The translations under genes and the position numbers were made by a program. The notes beneath the pieces are model-generated. The model saw only the letters and a program-made list of their open reading frames with translations, made no database searches and was not told where the DNA came from. Of a stretch of DNA of 64,000 nt, positions 25,531 to 37,152 are shown one piece after another. The DNA is from Lyophyllum atratum (lineage: Eukaryota > Basidiomycota > Agaricomycetes > Agaricales > Lyophyllaceae): positions 124,001 through 188,000 of the forward strand of contig JACGCN010000016.1 of assembly GCA_014905825.1 (NCBI GenBank). The letters are read 5' to 3'. Numbering within the stretch: the stretch's first letter is position 1; each line of letters begins with the position of its first letter.

Positions 25531-26671
25531 CTACCTTGAAACCTCGGGTTCACTCAATCCAAACCACACAGGTAACGACCTCCAAACCTCCTCTCTTGCC
25601 TTGATAGCACACGCTGCGAAGTCCACCTTGCATGGCTGGCACATCTTGAGACCGCACTGCCGCTGTCCATCCGAAAAGTCCATGCGGGACAACATCTCCA
25701 TCGCCTGAGTAAGAGTAAACAGAGTATCTGCGTCGCGCCCGTGTGCAATGCCGCCGACAGACCGCAGTAAGTTCAGCATGATAAAGTAGAACGACTCGTG
25801 GCAAGGGCGGCTTGGGTCCGCGTCGTACTGGTACATGCAATCGGGAGCGGGTGCTCGATTTTGCAGGGACGTCGCGATGAAGTTCGCCATGAAGGCCTGC
25901 ACACGCTCGCGCCCATGGAGAGTCTGGCGGAGGTGCGGCCGGGGGAGGATGACGGCTCGGGGGGCAGGTATTCCTTGAGTTTGATAGAGGTAACGGTCAA
26001 ACGCAGACGGAGGGAAGGGTGCGCCTGTCATGATCTTGCTGGGGCCATAGCGTGCAAGGTCGTAGAAGGCTGCAGCGAGGATTGAGGGAATTCCGAGATC
26101 AAGGGCAAGCTCAATTACGAGAATTGGATGGGGGCAGGATTCACGGGGCATGTAACGGCCTAGGCCGTCGGTGGCGTCTCGTTCGCGCTGGTCCCAGCCT
26201 GAGAGGGTCGAGGGCCAGTCGAGGTCGAGCCGTTTTAGGCAGCGTTCTCGGAGGTGGTCTACGAAGTACTTGGTTGAGAGACGTAGAACGCCAGCAATGG
26301 CCATGAAGTCTTTGGCGCGAGGGGTCTTGAAGTATCTACGATAGGAGCTGTCAGCCGCGACGACAATAGCTTGCAGTGGAGTGAGCGTACAAGCCGTCGT
26401 AGAGCGCACTCAAAAAGTAGAAGACATCGGAAGGGCTATCGTGCAGTTCGACGTACGAACATCCTTCGAACAAGTCGAGCTCTTGAGGTTGAGGTATGGA
26501 GAAAAGACCGTGAAAAACATCTGAGTGACGTTCTAGTTGTCCGCGATGAACCTTGAAAGCTGCTCGACCTGCGATGATGACGATGTTCCCATCGAGAAAC
26601 CAGAAGTCGGAGCGAATGAGATCGGGGAAAGCGCTCGGAAATCCTGAGGGGTGCGTCCTCAAGCCATCCAT
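25531..26671 (-). CDS. BTB/POZ-domain protein (hypothetical, basidiomycete family)
   Basis: Two exons (26671-26391 and 26335-25531), joined in phase, give 361 residues. The N-terminal BTB-like domain has the pattern FWFLDGNIVIIAG, FKVHRGQLERHSDVFHGLF and, after a helix, YVELHDSPSDVFYFLSALYDGLYF, which continues across the intron into TPRAKDFMAIAGVLRLSTKYFVDHLRERCLKRL. The C-terminal half carries a Cys-rich helix (CGLKMCQPCKVDFAACA). BTB domains mediate dimerisation and can link to cullin-3 ubiquitin ligases or transcription complexes, but nothing here shows which. The stop lies inside GTAGGC, a possible splice donor, so another 3' exon cannot be excluded. Confidence 0.75.
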
Positions 26672-27758
26672 GACAGAGCCCTGGTATGGCAAGAGGAGAA
26701 CAATGAATGAAAGAGGGTAACATGCACGCCGGGTCCGATCGTAATATATGATCGAAAGAACTTCGGGGATGTGATTGGGCTGACAAGGACGGCAAGACCG
26801 TCAGACAGAAGCAAGTAACTTTTTGATTGTTGTATGAGTCAGATCGATTGTACTCAATCCCTGTACCATACTAGCAAAAGATAGGTATGAATAATGAACA
26901 GAGAAAATCGAAACGCATCGACTGACTCTGGATCTCCGCAATCGAGATAAAAGTCTGCCAGTTTATAAGTGTCCCCTGCAAAGACCGAAGTTCCTGATAT
27001 AACCCAGAGTCCAGTATTTGGGTGATAATCCAGCTCGTCAAGGTCGTTCAAGAGGTTGGCTGAAGGTCGGACGGAGGTCATAACGATCATGGTGAGAATG
27101 TGCGAAATGTTGTATCATGAGAACGAATTTGGCCTTCGGTGCTAATAAAGCCAAACAACTTCTCCTTGTTCAAAACCACTACTTACTGATAGGTCTCGGC
27201 GAAGAGTATTTCACCGTCTTGGACAAGAATACTAGTATGCGTCAGGGTATTCGATTGTCAGTACTCCGAATTACGTCTTCCACCCAATTTGGTCTCTGCG
27301 ATTTCTGTTAGACGAATACTTGGGTTTAGCTGGCCTTCATCAATCTCAAAGTCGCGGACTGGATGTTTGCATCGTAACATTTTCGAACGACATCGTCCCA
27401 GCCATGAGATAGCTACGCACCCAGCTCGCTTGGATTCTCATCTATCATCGGGAAACGCTTGTGGATGACGTCCGTCGTGCGGCCAGCGGCGCAAACGAAT
27501 CAGGATGCCACCCCAAGCATCATGTATCTTTGAATGTAACAATTGGGAGCTACTAGGAGCTACGGAAATTCCGGCACACAGTACAGGCGTCTATCCTAAA
27601 TGCGCTCTTTCGGGCCACATCTGCTTTGGCGTGTAGTCCCCTGGCCATGGCCAGCTTTGACACCTCAACCAGCTTTGACGCGCTCGACAGGATAAAAACC
27701 CGTCGATGTGGCTTACCATCTCTAAATACCATCCCCGTCGTTTTCCTCACCAGTGATA
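26672..27758. other. Intergenic DNA with unsupported fragments
   Basis: A minus-strand frame near 27075-26920 (TSVRPSANLLNDLDEL, then SGTSVFAGDTYKLADFYLD) has protein-like composition and a possible intron, but no start-to-stop gene or family could be defined. The remainder shows nothing clear. Confidence 0.35.
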
Positions 27759-28181
27759 ATGTCCTACGACAATCCTCTTCACCCAGCTCTGCCTGCTGCA
27801 CAGCGCTCTCGCTATTCCAGTCTGGGAAACGCGATCAGTGGCCCAGGAACATCTCAATTTCTGTCATCATGCGTTCGACGCGTCCCGCAGGTGCCCTGGA
27901 CTCCTTCCTGCAAGTGGAAGCTCGCAACAGGTCGCACGACTCAAGTTCACAATGCGATAACCTTCGATTACCTTGGTTATTCAAAACAAGGCGTGCATAT
28001 GCGCGAGCTAAGCAGCAGGAGCTTACATGCCCTTGGAACTATGATAAATGGCGCGTATGATCAGGTCCTTGCACACACTGGGCTGCCAAGAATTTCATTC
28101 CGTATACTGGTTGGTGTATTCCCAGCCATAACCATTATCCTTCTCACGATTTCTGTTTTCTTTATAGTGGCCAGGATATGA
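27759..28181 (+). CDS. Hypothetical tail-anchored membrane protein
   Basis: An intronless frame from ATG 27759 (MSYDNPLHPALPAAQRSRYSS) to TGA at 28179-28181 encodes 140 residues. The body is polar, with a conserved-looking block YLGYSKQGVHMRELSSRS and LPRISFRI. It ends in a single hydrophobic helix (GVFPAITIILLTISVFFIV) and ARI, the layout of a tail-anchored protein. No family is recognised. It could also be the last exon of a longer gene. Confidence 0.5.
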   Translation: MSYDNPLHPALPAAQRSRYSSLGNAISGPGTSQFLSSCVRRVPQVPWTPSCKWKLATGRTTQVHNAITFDYLGYSKQGVHMRELSSRSLHALGTMINGAYDQVLAHTGLPRISFRILVGVFPAITIILLTISVFFIVARI

Positions 28182-28951
28182 ACATGTCGAATGGGTTAGA
28201 AACCTCAATATCGATACTAGCGGCAGGCCCATCACCCGTGCTCAGCTGGGGGTTGTTGTCAGTCAACATTTCTCTCGGTTCGTTGAGGTCTGCATCACTC
28301 CCTTGGCTTGTTTATCCTCAAATGCTCAAAGCTCACGACAGAGGATGTATCCTGAACGAGCTACCTGCTCTGAGTGGTATTTGGGCGCCAACGGAATCCG
28401 TTTCGAACACCTGATCCTACTTTCCTTCAAAAACGTCTTCGAGAACGTCTGGCAAGCGGATGTTGCAGTCGACTTTGGGGCATCACCACCTCGGGGTATC
28501 TGATCGAACCATTTACCTCTGTGAATCTTGCACCACTTGCGGTGACATAATCTGTATCATATTTCTCGAGCGTTTCCCACAATATTATCCTGCACTTCTA
28601 CTCCTGTGTCCGGGGTACCAGACGCACCTCAAAGAATAACCTCAAAGACTTCTTCAGTGCCTAATGAACTCTTGGGATGAATTGGAGGACGAACGTGCGC
28701 GATAAGCTGGACAAGGTTTCTTAATCATCACGGACCCCTGGCAGTACTCCTTCTTCGCTTGTACCACCCGTCCCTCCATCGAACTCCTCTTAACGTGTGT
28801 AAATGAGCCTCGTCTGCCTAGGATTCTTGATTCACAGGCTTTCTTCCCTTCTACCACTATGGCCGTCTTGTCTTCAAAGGAGAGGATCAAGGGTGTCTCC
28901 CTTGCGTGAGCCATTCTGTACCCTTTCTGCATTACTATTGCGCTGAAGGAC
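28182..28951. other. Intergenic DNA, no gene seen
   Basis: Only short frames without domain signatures occur between the tail-anchored ORF and the MFS remnant. Confidence 0.35.
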
Positions 28952-30354
28952 TTGCAATATCCGTTCGACAGATGTGAGACTGCTCTGTTCTCCGACGGTG
29001 AGAACATATTCGCCTTTGATTTTGATGAAAAGATTGGAATGGTAAACCTCGATTTAGAGGATACGCGAACACCATTATTGGCAGCGGTGAGTGTAAACGT
29101 TGCGCGGCATTTTATCTCGATTGCTGACTGCTCAACCGCGGGTTAGTAAACACTTGTGAGCCCGCAGGCATCTAGACATACCTCGTCAATTATACCTCAA
29201 GTGTTGACGCGGATCTATGGGAAAGAAGCCCTTGCCCGCCATAATTACAGCACGATCGTGAATAGTCTCGGGGTCGCGGAAACTTTAGTCGGCATGCTCC
29301 CCTTCGGCGAGTCTCCAATACTCCACTCCGTGATAAATGATTAACTTACGAGCCTCGAAGGCTATCTCTCAGACAAAGTTGGACGAAAGTTCGGCATGGT
29401 AATCCGTATTTACACCCCTGCCACCGGTCACTAAATGGGCGAGCAGATGTCTGCTGCATTGGTTGTTGTCGTCTTCTCTGGGCAGAATACCCCTGCGGTT
29501 CCGTCGTTGCCTCGGAGCAATCCGAAGAGCCCGGTATCAACAAGAATGCACGGCATAGGTGGCTTGGGCTCGCGACAAGTACGAATTAGGTCCTTGACTG
29601 ACTGTTCGTTTGTCCTCAGAATACCAATTCCATTCATAGTCACCATGCTCGTGTTCGGCTTCGCAGTTGCATCGTTTACATCCTGGGTCCTATATATCAA
29701 GTAGGTGTTGTCACCCTGCTAGAAAAAAATCTCTCCTAACACGGATTATGGGGAGTTTTGGACTCAATAATCTCCGCACCGTGTGGCGTCTCTCTCTTGG
29801 TCTAGGCGTCGTTCCCGCACTAGCGGTATTCCTGGCGGCTGGATATGGACGAATCTGTTCGATACAAGAGGGATTCTATCAGGAACACGCGTATTCCCTT
29901 ATAAACTGGTAATCCGGCGCTACTGGGCGTCGTTGAGCGCTATTTCTGTCATATGGTCCCGTGTGTCCATCGAAACATCTCCTTGTATTTGTGTTTTTAA
30001 CATGTTGATAGGTTCATCCTGGATGTCTGAGTCATCGTGTCAGTTTCTCGAATTCTGTCGAGAGTGGTTCTGATTCAATTCGGCGCATGATAGGTACCCG
30101 GTGAGTTAGATCGAGACGCACGGAGACGCTCTGCGTGTTTAGCGCGCCCATCGCGTTGTTGTTTATGCATCCCTTGACGCCGGAGGGTATAGCGGGGGAA
30201 GATCGCGATGTAAGTGCCGTTCCTTCGAGGAATGCCTTTTATTTGATTTCTGAAGAGGGATGCGCAGTTCCGCGAGTACCTGGAAGACTACGGGTATGAA
30301 ACGAGTCTCATGGGTCTCGGTAGCGAGGAGAGCGGTTGCGTCTGTGGTGGATGA
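28952..30354 (+). pseudogene. MFS transporter remnant (phosphate/glycerophosphodiester permease-like)
   Basis: Recognisable pieces in order are QVLTRIYGKEALARHNYS, NSLGVAETLVGMLPF joined over a GC-AG intron (29307-29360) to the signature GYLSDKVGRKFGM, then EYPCGSVVASEQSEEPGINK with RHRWLGLAT, FGLNNLRTVWRLSLGLGVVPALAVF, YKLVIRRYWASLSAISVIW, and the tail DAQFREYLEDYGYETSLMG ending at TGA 30354. These define the major facilitator superfamily. About 30 residues are missing before EYPCG. One extra base breaks the frame before YKLVIRR. The second six-helix half, about 200 residues between SAISVIW and FSAPIALLF, is absent. A working transporter is not possible. The permease subfamily is from memory and less certain. 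Confidence 0.75.
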
Positions 30355-31749
30355 TCACCATCTTGGGGAAGATGAAAAAGAGAGAGTGTCTGAGGAGAGA
30401 GGGGTCAAGTCACGCAAGTTTGACATACGGTTGGGCACTGCTTGGGGCTTCTTGCTTCTTGGGATGTGTGTGCGTCTACGAGGAATTGAGTAAAAGTGTG
30501 GAAGGATTGATGAAAGAGAGAATGTACACCACCGTTTGAATTTTTGATAGATTTTATGCTGCCGAAAGTCAACATCAAATCAACAACCGCATCAGCCTAA
30601 TGTCTGTGCTGGCGGAGCATAGGATCCGTGTTGTCGGTTGATCCTGGGAATCATATTGATCCCAGCATGTTTCTGCAACGCCCATACATATTTTCAATAC
30701 TGCGTCGATAACATCAATTCCACCACATTTCATTGCGGAATCTGGCATCGCAACTGCCTCAAAACAACCTAAGGATGCAACTGGTCCAAGCGTCGACCGT
30801 TTTGCACGTGATGGTTCAACTTGTACTTAGAACAATTTAGGAAAACTTCGCTTCAACATCCCTTCTCCCAATGCCATTTCCCACAACATATCTTCTCTCG
30901 TGTCGTCTGCACACCACCTCCCTCTGATTTTTGGATTGACTCTCTCCTTCTGGCCGCGACGGTACCCAAGCTGGTTCGGTGCTTTTGTTAGCCGTCGCCT
31001 CCACCTGCGTCGCCTCCACCTCGGACGAGCTGCCATGTACCCCGAGTGTCTTCGTCGAAGATAGACTGTCTGAACCCTGTGCCCATCGACCGTCCTTCGC
31101 CTTTGAGGACCAAACCTTTTTGCAGAATCGCAACATCCTGGCTGCCAGTGATCTTCTTGCCCTGCAGGACGAACATCTTATCAAGCCGCCGAATTCTAAC
31201 GCAACATCTTCTTTGGTGCGGGGCGGCGCACTCGAGGTCGTAGTCTTTGTTTCGGGATACCTGGTAGTTGCGACGCCTCCGACACAACAATACGACGACT
31301 CTCGAAACTGACCGGCTGCCAGCGATGTCACCAACAGGGATCAGCTAGTCACGTTTACTGATGTCGCGCCCGAGAACAGGAAGAAGCGCAAGTTCTGGCG
31401 ATACATCGACGACGAATTGGCGGCCATCCGGGCTGGTTAGCTGTTGGCACGCTAGGTTTGCTGCAGCCCGTGCCGCCGCAGACGAGGACGAGGACGAACA
31501 GCGGGGATCAGACCGTCAATCTATTTTCGTGTAGTCAATAATTGCATGATCTGTATCTACATTTAATTTACATTCGTTCGGAGCTGTGTCAACGTGCTCT
31601 GTAATAGCATTCTTCGATTCTCAGGTTTCCAAACGGGATGAGGCGAGAAAAGTGGTCCGGGAAGCACCAGGATTGCAGAAACGAAATTCAATGCTGCCAG
31701 CAAAATCTGAAATATGTGATGATTTCACATAGAAAGGAGGCAGAGAGAT
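30355..31749. other. Intergenic DNA with one protein-like stretch
   Basis: Near 31345-31440 the plus strand encodes TFTDVAPENRKKRKFWRYID followed by DELAAIRAG-stop, which looks like a protein tail, and 30979-31311 is open upstream of it. No complete gene or family could be built. Confidence 0.35.
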
Positions 31750-31832
31750 TCAGAGCCTGTTCAGTAACCGGATCGTTTGGGATCGTTTGGGATCGTTTGT
31801 TTAGACGTGACATTACGTAAGATCACTCTCTC

Positions 31833-33151
31833 ATGCCACCGCCGACCGAGCACCAACGCTGGCTCACTCGCGCAGCCGTCTTTGTGGCGAATACAGTCGT
31901 TCTTGCTGCTCACACATATGCTGCCCAATTCTATGATAAATTGCCCTACCACACATCCGCTCTGACTGGCGAAGCATGGGTGCAAGAACTCTTGACTGGG
32001 CATCCCGACCGTATCAAAACTGAGCTCGGCATGAGGCTCCATGTCTTCCTCCTCCTAGTTCAAGAGCTGCGAGTCATAGGTCTCACAGACTCCCGGCATC
32101 TCTCTTTGGAGCAACAATTGGCCATCTTCCTGTATACCTGTGTGACTGGGCTCTCAATACGGCACGTTGGGGAGCGCTTTCAACATGCCAATGCTACAAT
32201 ATCCAAGTCAGTGCAGTCCCGCTCTTATTTCACCTGTGTCTGATTCATTTCCAGATATTTCCTTACCATCCTTCACGCCCTATCCTCTCCACCATTCTAT
32301 ACGAAATATGTTCGGCTACCCACAATCAATGACCCTGTTCCCCCGGAGATACGCAACAATCCCAAGTTCTTCCCATTCTTTGAGGGAGCGCTGGGTGCTA
32401 TGGATGGATCCCACTTCAATTGCTCCCCATCAGCTGACGAGCGTGCTCTTGCTCGCGATCGGAAAGGCGGCATCACCCAGAACACTCTGGCATGCTCGTC
32501 ATTCGACCTGAAGTTCCAGTACATTCTGAGTGGTTGGGACGGTTCGGCTGCAGATGCCTTGATATACCAAGACGCCCGACTCACAGATTTGACTATTCCT
32601 CGGGGAAAGTACTATCTCGCGGACGCAGGATTTGCGATGTGTGATGCGCTTCTAGTACCTTATCGGGGAGTCCGCTATCATCTTGCTGAGTGGGGACGTG
32701 CTTCTGTTAGGTACGCCATCGAGACGAGATATTTGAATGTGATCCTTTCTAACCTATCTATAGGCCTGTAACCAAAGAGGAATTATACAACCTCCGTCAT
32801 GCGTCTGCTCGGAACGTGGTCGAACGCATCTTTGGTATCTTCAAGCGTCGTTTCGTCATCCTTATCCACCCGCCAGAGTACGAGATGTCGATCCAAGTTC
32901 GAATTCCACCTGCTCTTGGTGCTGTCCACAATTTCATCAGAATTCATGATCCTGACGAGATCTTTGAGCACGAAGAGGCCATTGACCCTACACCCGGAAT
33001 GTACGATGACATGCCTGGAATGTACGGTGAACTAGCGGAAGGTCCAGCAGGACGATTCGAGGTTGCCCGTGCTACATCAAGGCGTGATGGTATAGCTGCT
33101 GCAATGTGGCGAAGCTATCGGGCATTGACTGGTGGAGTGGGTTTAGAATAG
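31833..33151 (+). CDS. PIF/Harbinger transposase (HARBI1/DDE_4 type), left copy
   Basis: Three in-phase exons (31833-32206, 32255-32710, 32764-33151) encode 405 residues. The N-terminal helix region includes LSLEQQLAIFLYTCVTGLSIRHVGERF. The DDE nuclease triad is visible as the Asp of GALGAMDGSHF, the Asp of YYLADAGFA, and the Glu of NVVERIFGIFKRRF. Family proteins cut and paste the element at 3-bp targets with help from the Myb-like partner. ATG at 31833 is the first after the terminal repeat and promoter-length leader. No stop or frameshift is seen, so this copy looks intact. It converges on the Myb-like gene with 29 bp between their stops. Confidence 0.9.
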
Positions 33152-33180
33152 ACAGTAGTATCTATGTAAATACATGGTAT

Positions 33181-34329
33181 CTAATTATCGAGACGCTTCG
33201 CCACCCACTTTTTGCGAAGAGGCTCGTTCGCCTCAATTGTCAAATAGGTATCCGCCGCGCTTACATTATCCTGGAAGAGATCAATGAGACACAGCGACTC
33301 GTCCTCCGTGAGGTGCTTCTCATTCAACATCAGCTTCTCCATCGCCATCTTCTTTCGGGTTGGAGTGCTTTCAACACCAGGCCGAGTACCAGACACGCTC
33401 GCACGGAAGGTCTCGTTAAAGTCGGCGAAACCGGCAGCAATGCCATGGAGGCCGACTGCCCCACTTAAGCGAGGTTGTTTCTGACCATGCGTCGAGGATG
33501 CCGAGAGAGCGGACTCCTTCCGTTTAAGTGGAGCGGGGGTAAAAGGCAGGACGAGAGGAGCCTGAGGAGAGACTGGCTGATCGGGAGGCGGAGTGGGCTG
33601 CCGAGCCTGGAGCTCCCGCTCAGGCGAGGGTGTCGGGGACTAATATAGAAACAATAAGAGGAATGACACTGGGTCACGACATAATCGGGCTTACCCAGTT
33701 AGAAATGGGCCGCTCGAGAGTCTCCTGGCTAACACCATCAACATCCTGGCTAGCTCCAGCAGCCGCAGCGTCGTTTGGAGCCTCAGGTTGTGATTGGGAT
33801 GGACGGAAGACGTTCATTCCTCGAGCTCTTGATGGCAGAAGCCGGTGGACGTCATGGAAATGAACCCAGCCGCTGTTGGCGAAGTTCCTGGCCGGGGGCT
33901 TCCTCTGGGCAAAAATGAGATCAACGTTGCACTTTCAAGTTGAAAATATAGCTCGTACCGTCACATAGGCCTCCCAAACTGTCAAATTATGGGGCCCGAT
34001 GCTTGCACCCAGCTCGTCATCCCACGAGAAGCCTGATTGAGCCTTGATATCAACAATGACCAAGCATGTGTCGCGCAGCTGTTCATGTCATGAGAAGATG
34101 CCTAGACCCAAAAGGAAGCACTCACCCTGGCATATTTCCCCTTACGGGAGTTTGCCGTCTTGGGACCACCCTCACCGGTGAACAACCCTGCCATAAACAC
34201 TTCGGCGGCCTTCCATGTCGTCTTCTTGAAGTTGCCGCCATCACCAGCTTCTGCTTTTTTCTCCCACAGGAAGCTGAGTAAAGCAGTCTCATCTGCCTCG
34301 GTCCAAATAGCATTCTTTTTGCCTGACAT
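33181..34329 (-). CDS. Harbinger Myb/SANT-like DNA-binding protein, left copy
   Basis: Four exons on the minus strand (34329-34126, 34078-33959, 33904-33695, 33639-33181), all phase 0, encode 330 residues. The N-terminus is a trihelix/SANT-like domain with spaced tryptophans (AIWTEADETALLSFLWEKKAE, KKTTWKAAEVFMA, FSWDDELG, NLTVWEAYV). A Pro/Ser-rich linker (SPTPSPERELQARQPTPPP) and a Lys/Arg patch (APLKRKESA) follow, and then a helical C-terminus ending KKWVAKRLDN. Harbinger elements of plants, fish and fungi carry such a partner; in studied cases it binds terminal repeats and imports the transposase into the nucleus. It appears intact. Confidence 0.85.
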
Positions 34330-34430
34330 GGGGAGCTTAAGAGATTGGAAGAACAAGGAAACCCGTTGCAGCGTTCGGCGGCTGCGACGACGTGAGATTC
34401 GAGAACCGTTTTGGGCAGAGTCACACTTAA

Positions 34431-34567
34431 GTCACATTCATCAAAAGTAAAATATTTCAAACGATCCCAAACAATCCCGTTACTGAACAGGCTCTTAAGT
34501 GTGACTCTGCCCAAAACAAGTAAAATATTTCAAACGATCCCAAACAATCCCGTTACTGAACAGGCTC
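34431..34567. repeat. Centre of the palindrome: two stacked Harbinger terminal repeats
   Basis: The centre carries two copies, in the same orientation, of a block running from AAAATATTTCAAACGATCCC through TACTGAACAGGCTC, ending at 34494 and 34567. The second is preceded by TTAAGTGTGACTCTGCCCAA (from 34495), and the same phrase restarts the right arm at 34568, giving a 73-bp direct repeat. Each block is followed by TTA, the usual Harbinger target. Only the left copy has its own linker (GTCACATTCATCAAAAG). The right copy has lost its own inner end and is fused to this structure. Confidence 0.85.
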
Positions 34568-34668
34568 TTAAGTGTGACTCTGCCCAAAACGGTTCTCGAA
34601 TCTCACGTCGTCGCAGCCGCCGAACGCTGCAACGGGTTTCCTTGTTCTTCCAATCTCTTAAGCTCCCC

Positions 34669-35817
34669 ATGTCAGGCAAAAAGAATGCTATTTGGACCGA
34701 GGCAGATGAGACTGCTTTACTCAGCTTCCTGTGGGAGAAAAAAGCAGAAGCTGGTGATGGCGGCAACTTCAAGAAGACGACATGGAAGGCCGCCGAAGTG
34801 TTTATGGCAGGGTTGTTCACCGGTGAGGGTGGTCCCAAGACGGCAAACTCCTGTAAGGGGAAATATGCCAGGGTGAGTGCTTCCTTTTGGGTCTAGGCAT
34901 CTTCTCATGACATGAACAGCTGCGCGACACATGCTTGGTCATTGTTGATATCAAGGCTCAATCAGGCTTCTCGTGGGATGACGAGCTGGGTGCAAGCATC
35001 GGGCCCCATAATTTGACAGTTTGGGAGGCCTATGTGACGGTACGAGCTATATTTTCAACTTGAAAGTGCAACGTTGATCTCATTTTTGCCCAGAGGAAGC
35101 CCCCGGCCAGGAACTTCGCCAACAGCGGCTGGGTTCATTTCCATGACGTCCACCGGCTTCTGCCATCAAGAGCTCGAGGAATGAACGTCTTCCGTCCATC
35201 CCAATCACAACCTGAGGCTCCAAACGACGCTGCGGCTGCTGGAGCTAGCCAGGATGTTGATGGTGTTAGCCAGGAGACTCTCGAGCGGCCCATTTCTAAC
35301 TGGGTAAGCCCGATTATGTCGTGACCCAGTGTCATTCCTCTTATTGTTTCTATATTAGTCCCCGACACCCTCGCCTGAGCGGGAGCTCCAGGCTCGGCAG
35401 CCCACTCCGCCTCCCGATCAGCCAGTCTCTCCTCAGGCTCCTCTCGTCCTGCCTTTTACCCCCGCTCCACTTAAACGGAAGGAGTCCGCTCTCTCGGCAT
35501 CCTCGACGCATGGTCAGAAACAACCTCGCTTAAGTGGGGCAGTCGGCCTCCATGGCATTGCTGCCGGTTTCGCCGACTTTAACGAGACCTTCCGTGCGAG
35601 CGTGTCTGGTACTCGGCCTGGTGTTGAAAGCACTCCAACCCGAAAGAAGATGGCGATGGAGAAGCTGATGTTGAATGAGAAGCACCTCACGGAGGACGAG
35701 TCGCTGTGTCTCATTGATCTCTTCCAGGATAATGTAAGCGCGGCGGATACCTATTTGACAATTGAGGCGAACGAGCCTCTTCGCAAAAAGTGGGTGGCGA
35801 AGCGTCTCGATAATTAG
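34669..35817 (+). CDS. Harbinger Myb/SANT-like DNA-binding protein, right copy
   Basis: This is the mirror image of the left gene, with exons 34669-34872, 34920-35039, 35094-35303 and 35359-35817, again 330 residues. One amino-acid difference was noticed, Cys instead of Arg in TANSxKGKYAR (CGT to TGT). Splice sites and frame are intact, so this copy could still make protein although its neighbouring transposase is broken. Confidence 0.85.
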
Positions 35818-35846
35818 ATACCATGTATTTACATAGATACTACTGT

Positions 35847-37152
35847 CTATTCTAAACCCACTCCACCAGTCAATGCCCGATAGCTTCGCCACATTGCAGC
35901 AGCTATACCATCACGCCTTGATGTAGCACGGGCAACCTCGAATCGTCCTGCTGGACCTTCCGCTAGTTCACCGTACATTCCAGGCATGTCATCGTACATT
36001 CCGGGTGTAGGGTCAATGGCCTCTTCGTGCTCAAAGATCTCGTCAGGATCATGAATTCTGATGAAATTGTGGACAGCACCAAGAGCAGGTGGAATTCGAA
36101 CTTGGATCGACATCTCGTACTCTGGCGGGTGGATAAGGATGACGAAACGACGCTTGAAGATACCAAAGATGCGTTCGACCACGTTCCGAGCAGACGCATG
36201 ACGGAGGTTGTATAATTCCTCTTTGGTTACAGGCCTATAGATAGGTTAGAAAGGATCACATTCAAATATCTCGTCTCGATGGCGTACCTAACAGAAGCAC
36301 GTCCCCACTCAGCAAGATGATAGCGGACTCCCCGATAAGGTACTAGAACGCAAATCCTGCGTCCGCGAGATAGTACTTTCCCCGAGGAATAGTCAAATCT
36401 GTGAGTCGGGCGTCTTGGTATATCAAGGCATCTGCAGCCGAACCGTCCCAACCACTCAGAATGTACTGGAACTTCAGGTCGAATGACGAGCATGCCAGAG
36501 TGTTCTGGGTGATGCCGCCTTTCCGATCGCGAGCAAGAGCACGCTCGTCAGCTGATGGGGAGCAATTGAAGTGGGATCCATCCATAGCACCCAGCGCTCC
36601 CTCAAAGAATGGGAAGAACTTGGGATTGTTGCGTATCTCCGGGGGAACAGGGTCATTGATTGTGGGTAGCCGAACATATTTCGTATAGAATGGTGGAGAG
36701 GATAGGGCGTGAAGGATGGTAAGGAAATATCTGGAAATGAATCAGACACAGGTGAAATAAGAGCGGGACTGCACTGACTTGGATATTGTAGCATTGGCAT
36801 GTTGAAAGCGCTCCCCAACGTGCCGTATTGAGAGCCCAGTCACACAGGTATACAGGAAGATGGCCAATTGTTGCTCCAAAGAGAGATGCCGGGAGTCTGT
36901 GAGACCTATGACTCGCAGCTCTTGAACTAGGAGGAGGAAGACATGGAGCCTCATGCCGAGCTCAGTTTTGATACGGTCGGGATGCCCAGTCAAGAGTTCT
37001 TGCACCCATGCTTCGCCAGTCAGAGCGGATGTGTGGTAGGGCAATTTATCATAGAATTGGGCAGCATATGTGTGAGCAGCAAGAACGACTGTATTCGCCA
37101 CAAAGACGGCTGCGCGAGTGAGCCAGCGTTGGTGCTCGGTCGGCGGTGGCAT
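35847..37152 (-). pseudogene. PIF/Harbinger transposase, right copy, frameshifted
   Basis: This is the mirror of the left transposase (exons 37152-36779, 36730-36288, 36234-35847). A 13-bp deletion near 36350-36355 removes ATGTGTGATGCGC right after the second catalytic Asp motif (ADAGFA) and shifts the frame, so the Glu of the triad cannot be translated in frame. The deleted segment lies between two TGCG tetranucleotides, which points to a slippage or microhomology deletion. The copy is therefore non-autonomous but could be mobilised by the left copy's enzyme. Confidence 0.85.
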
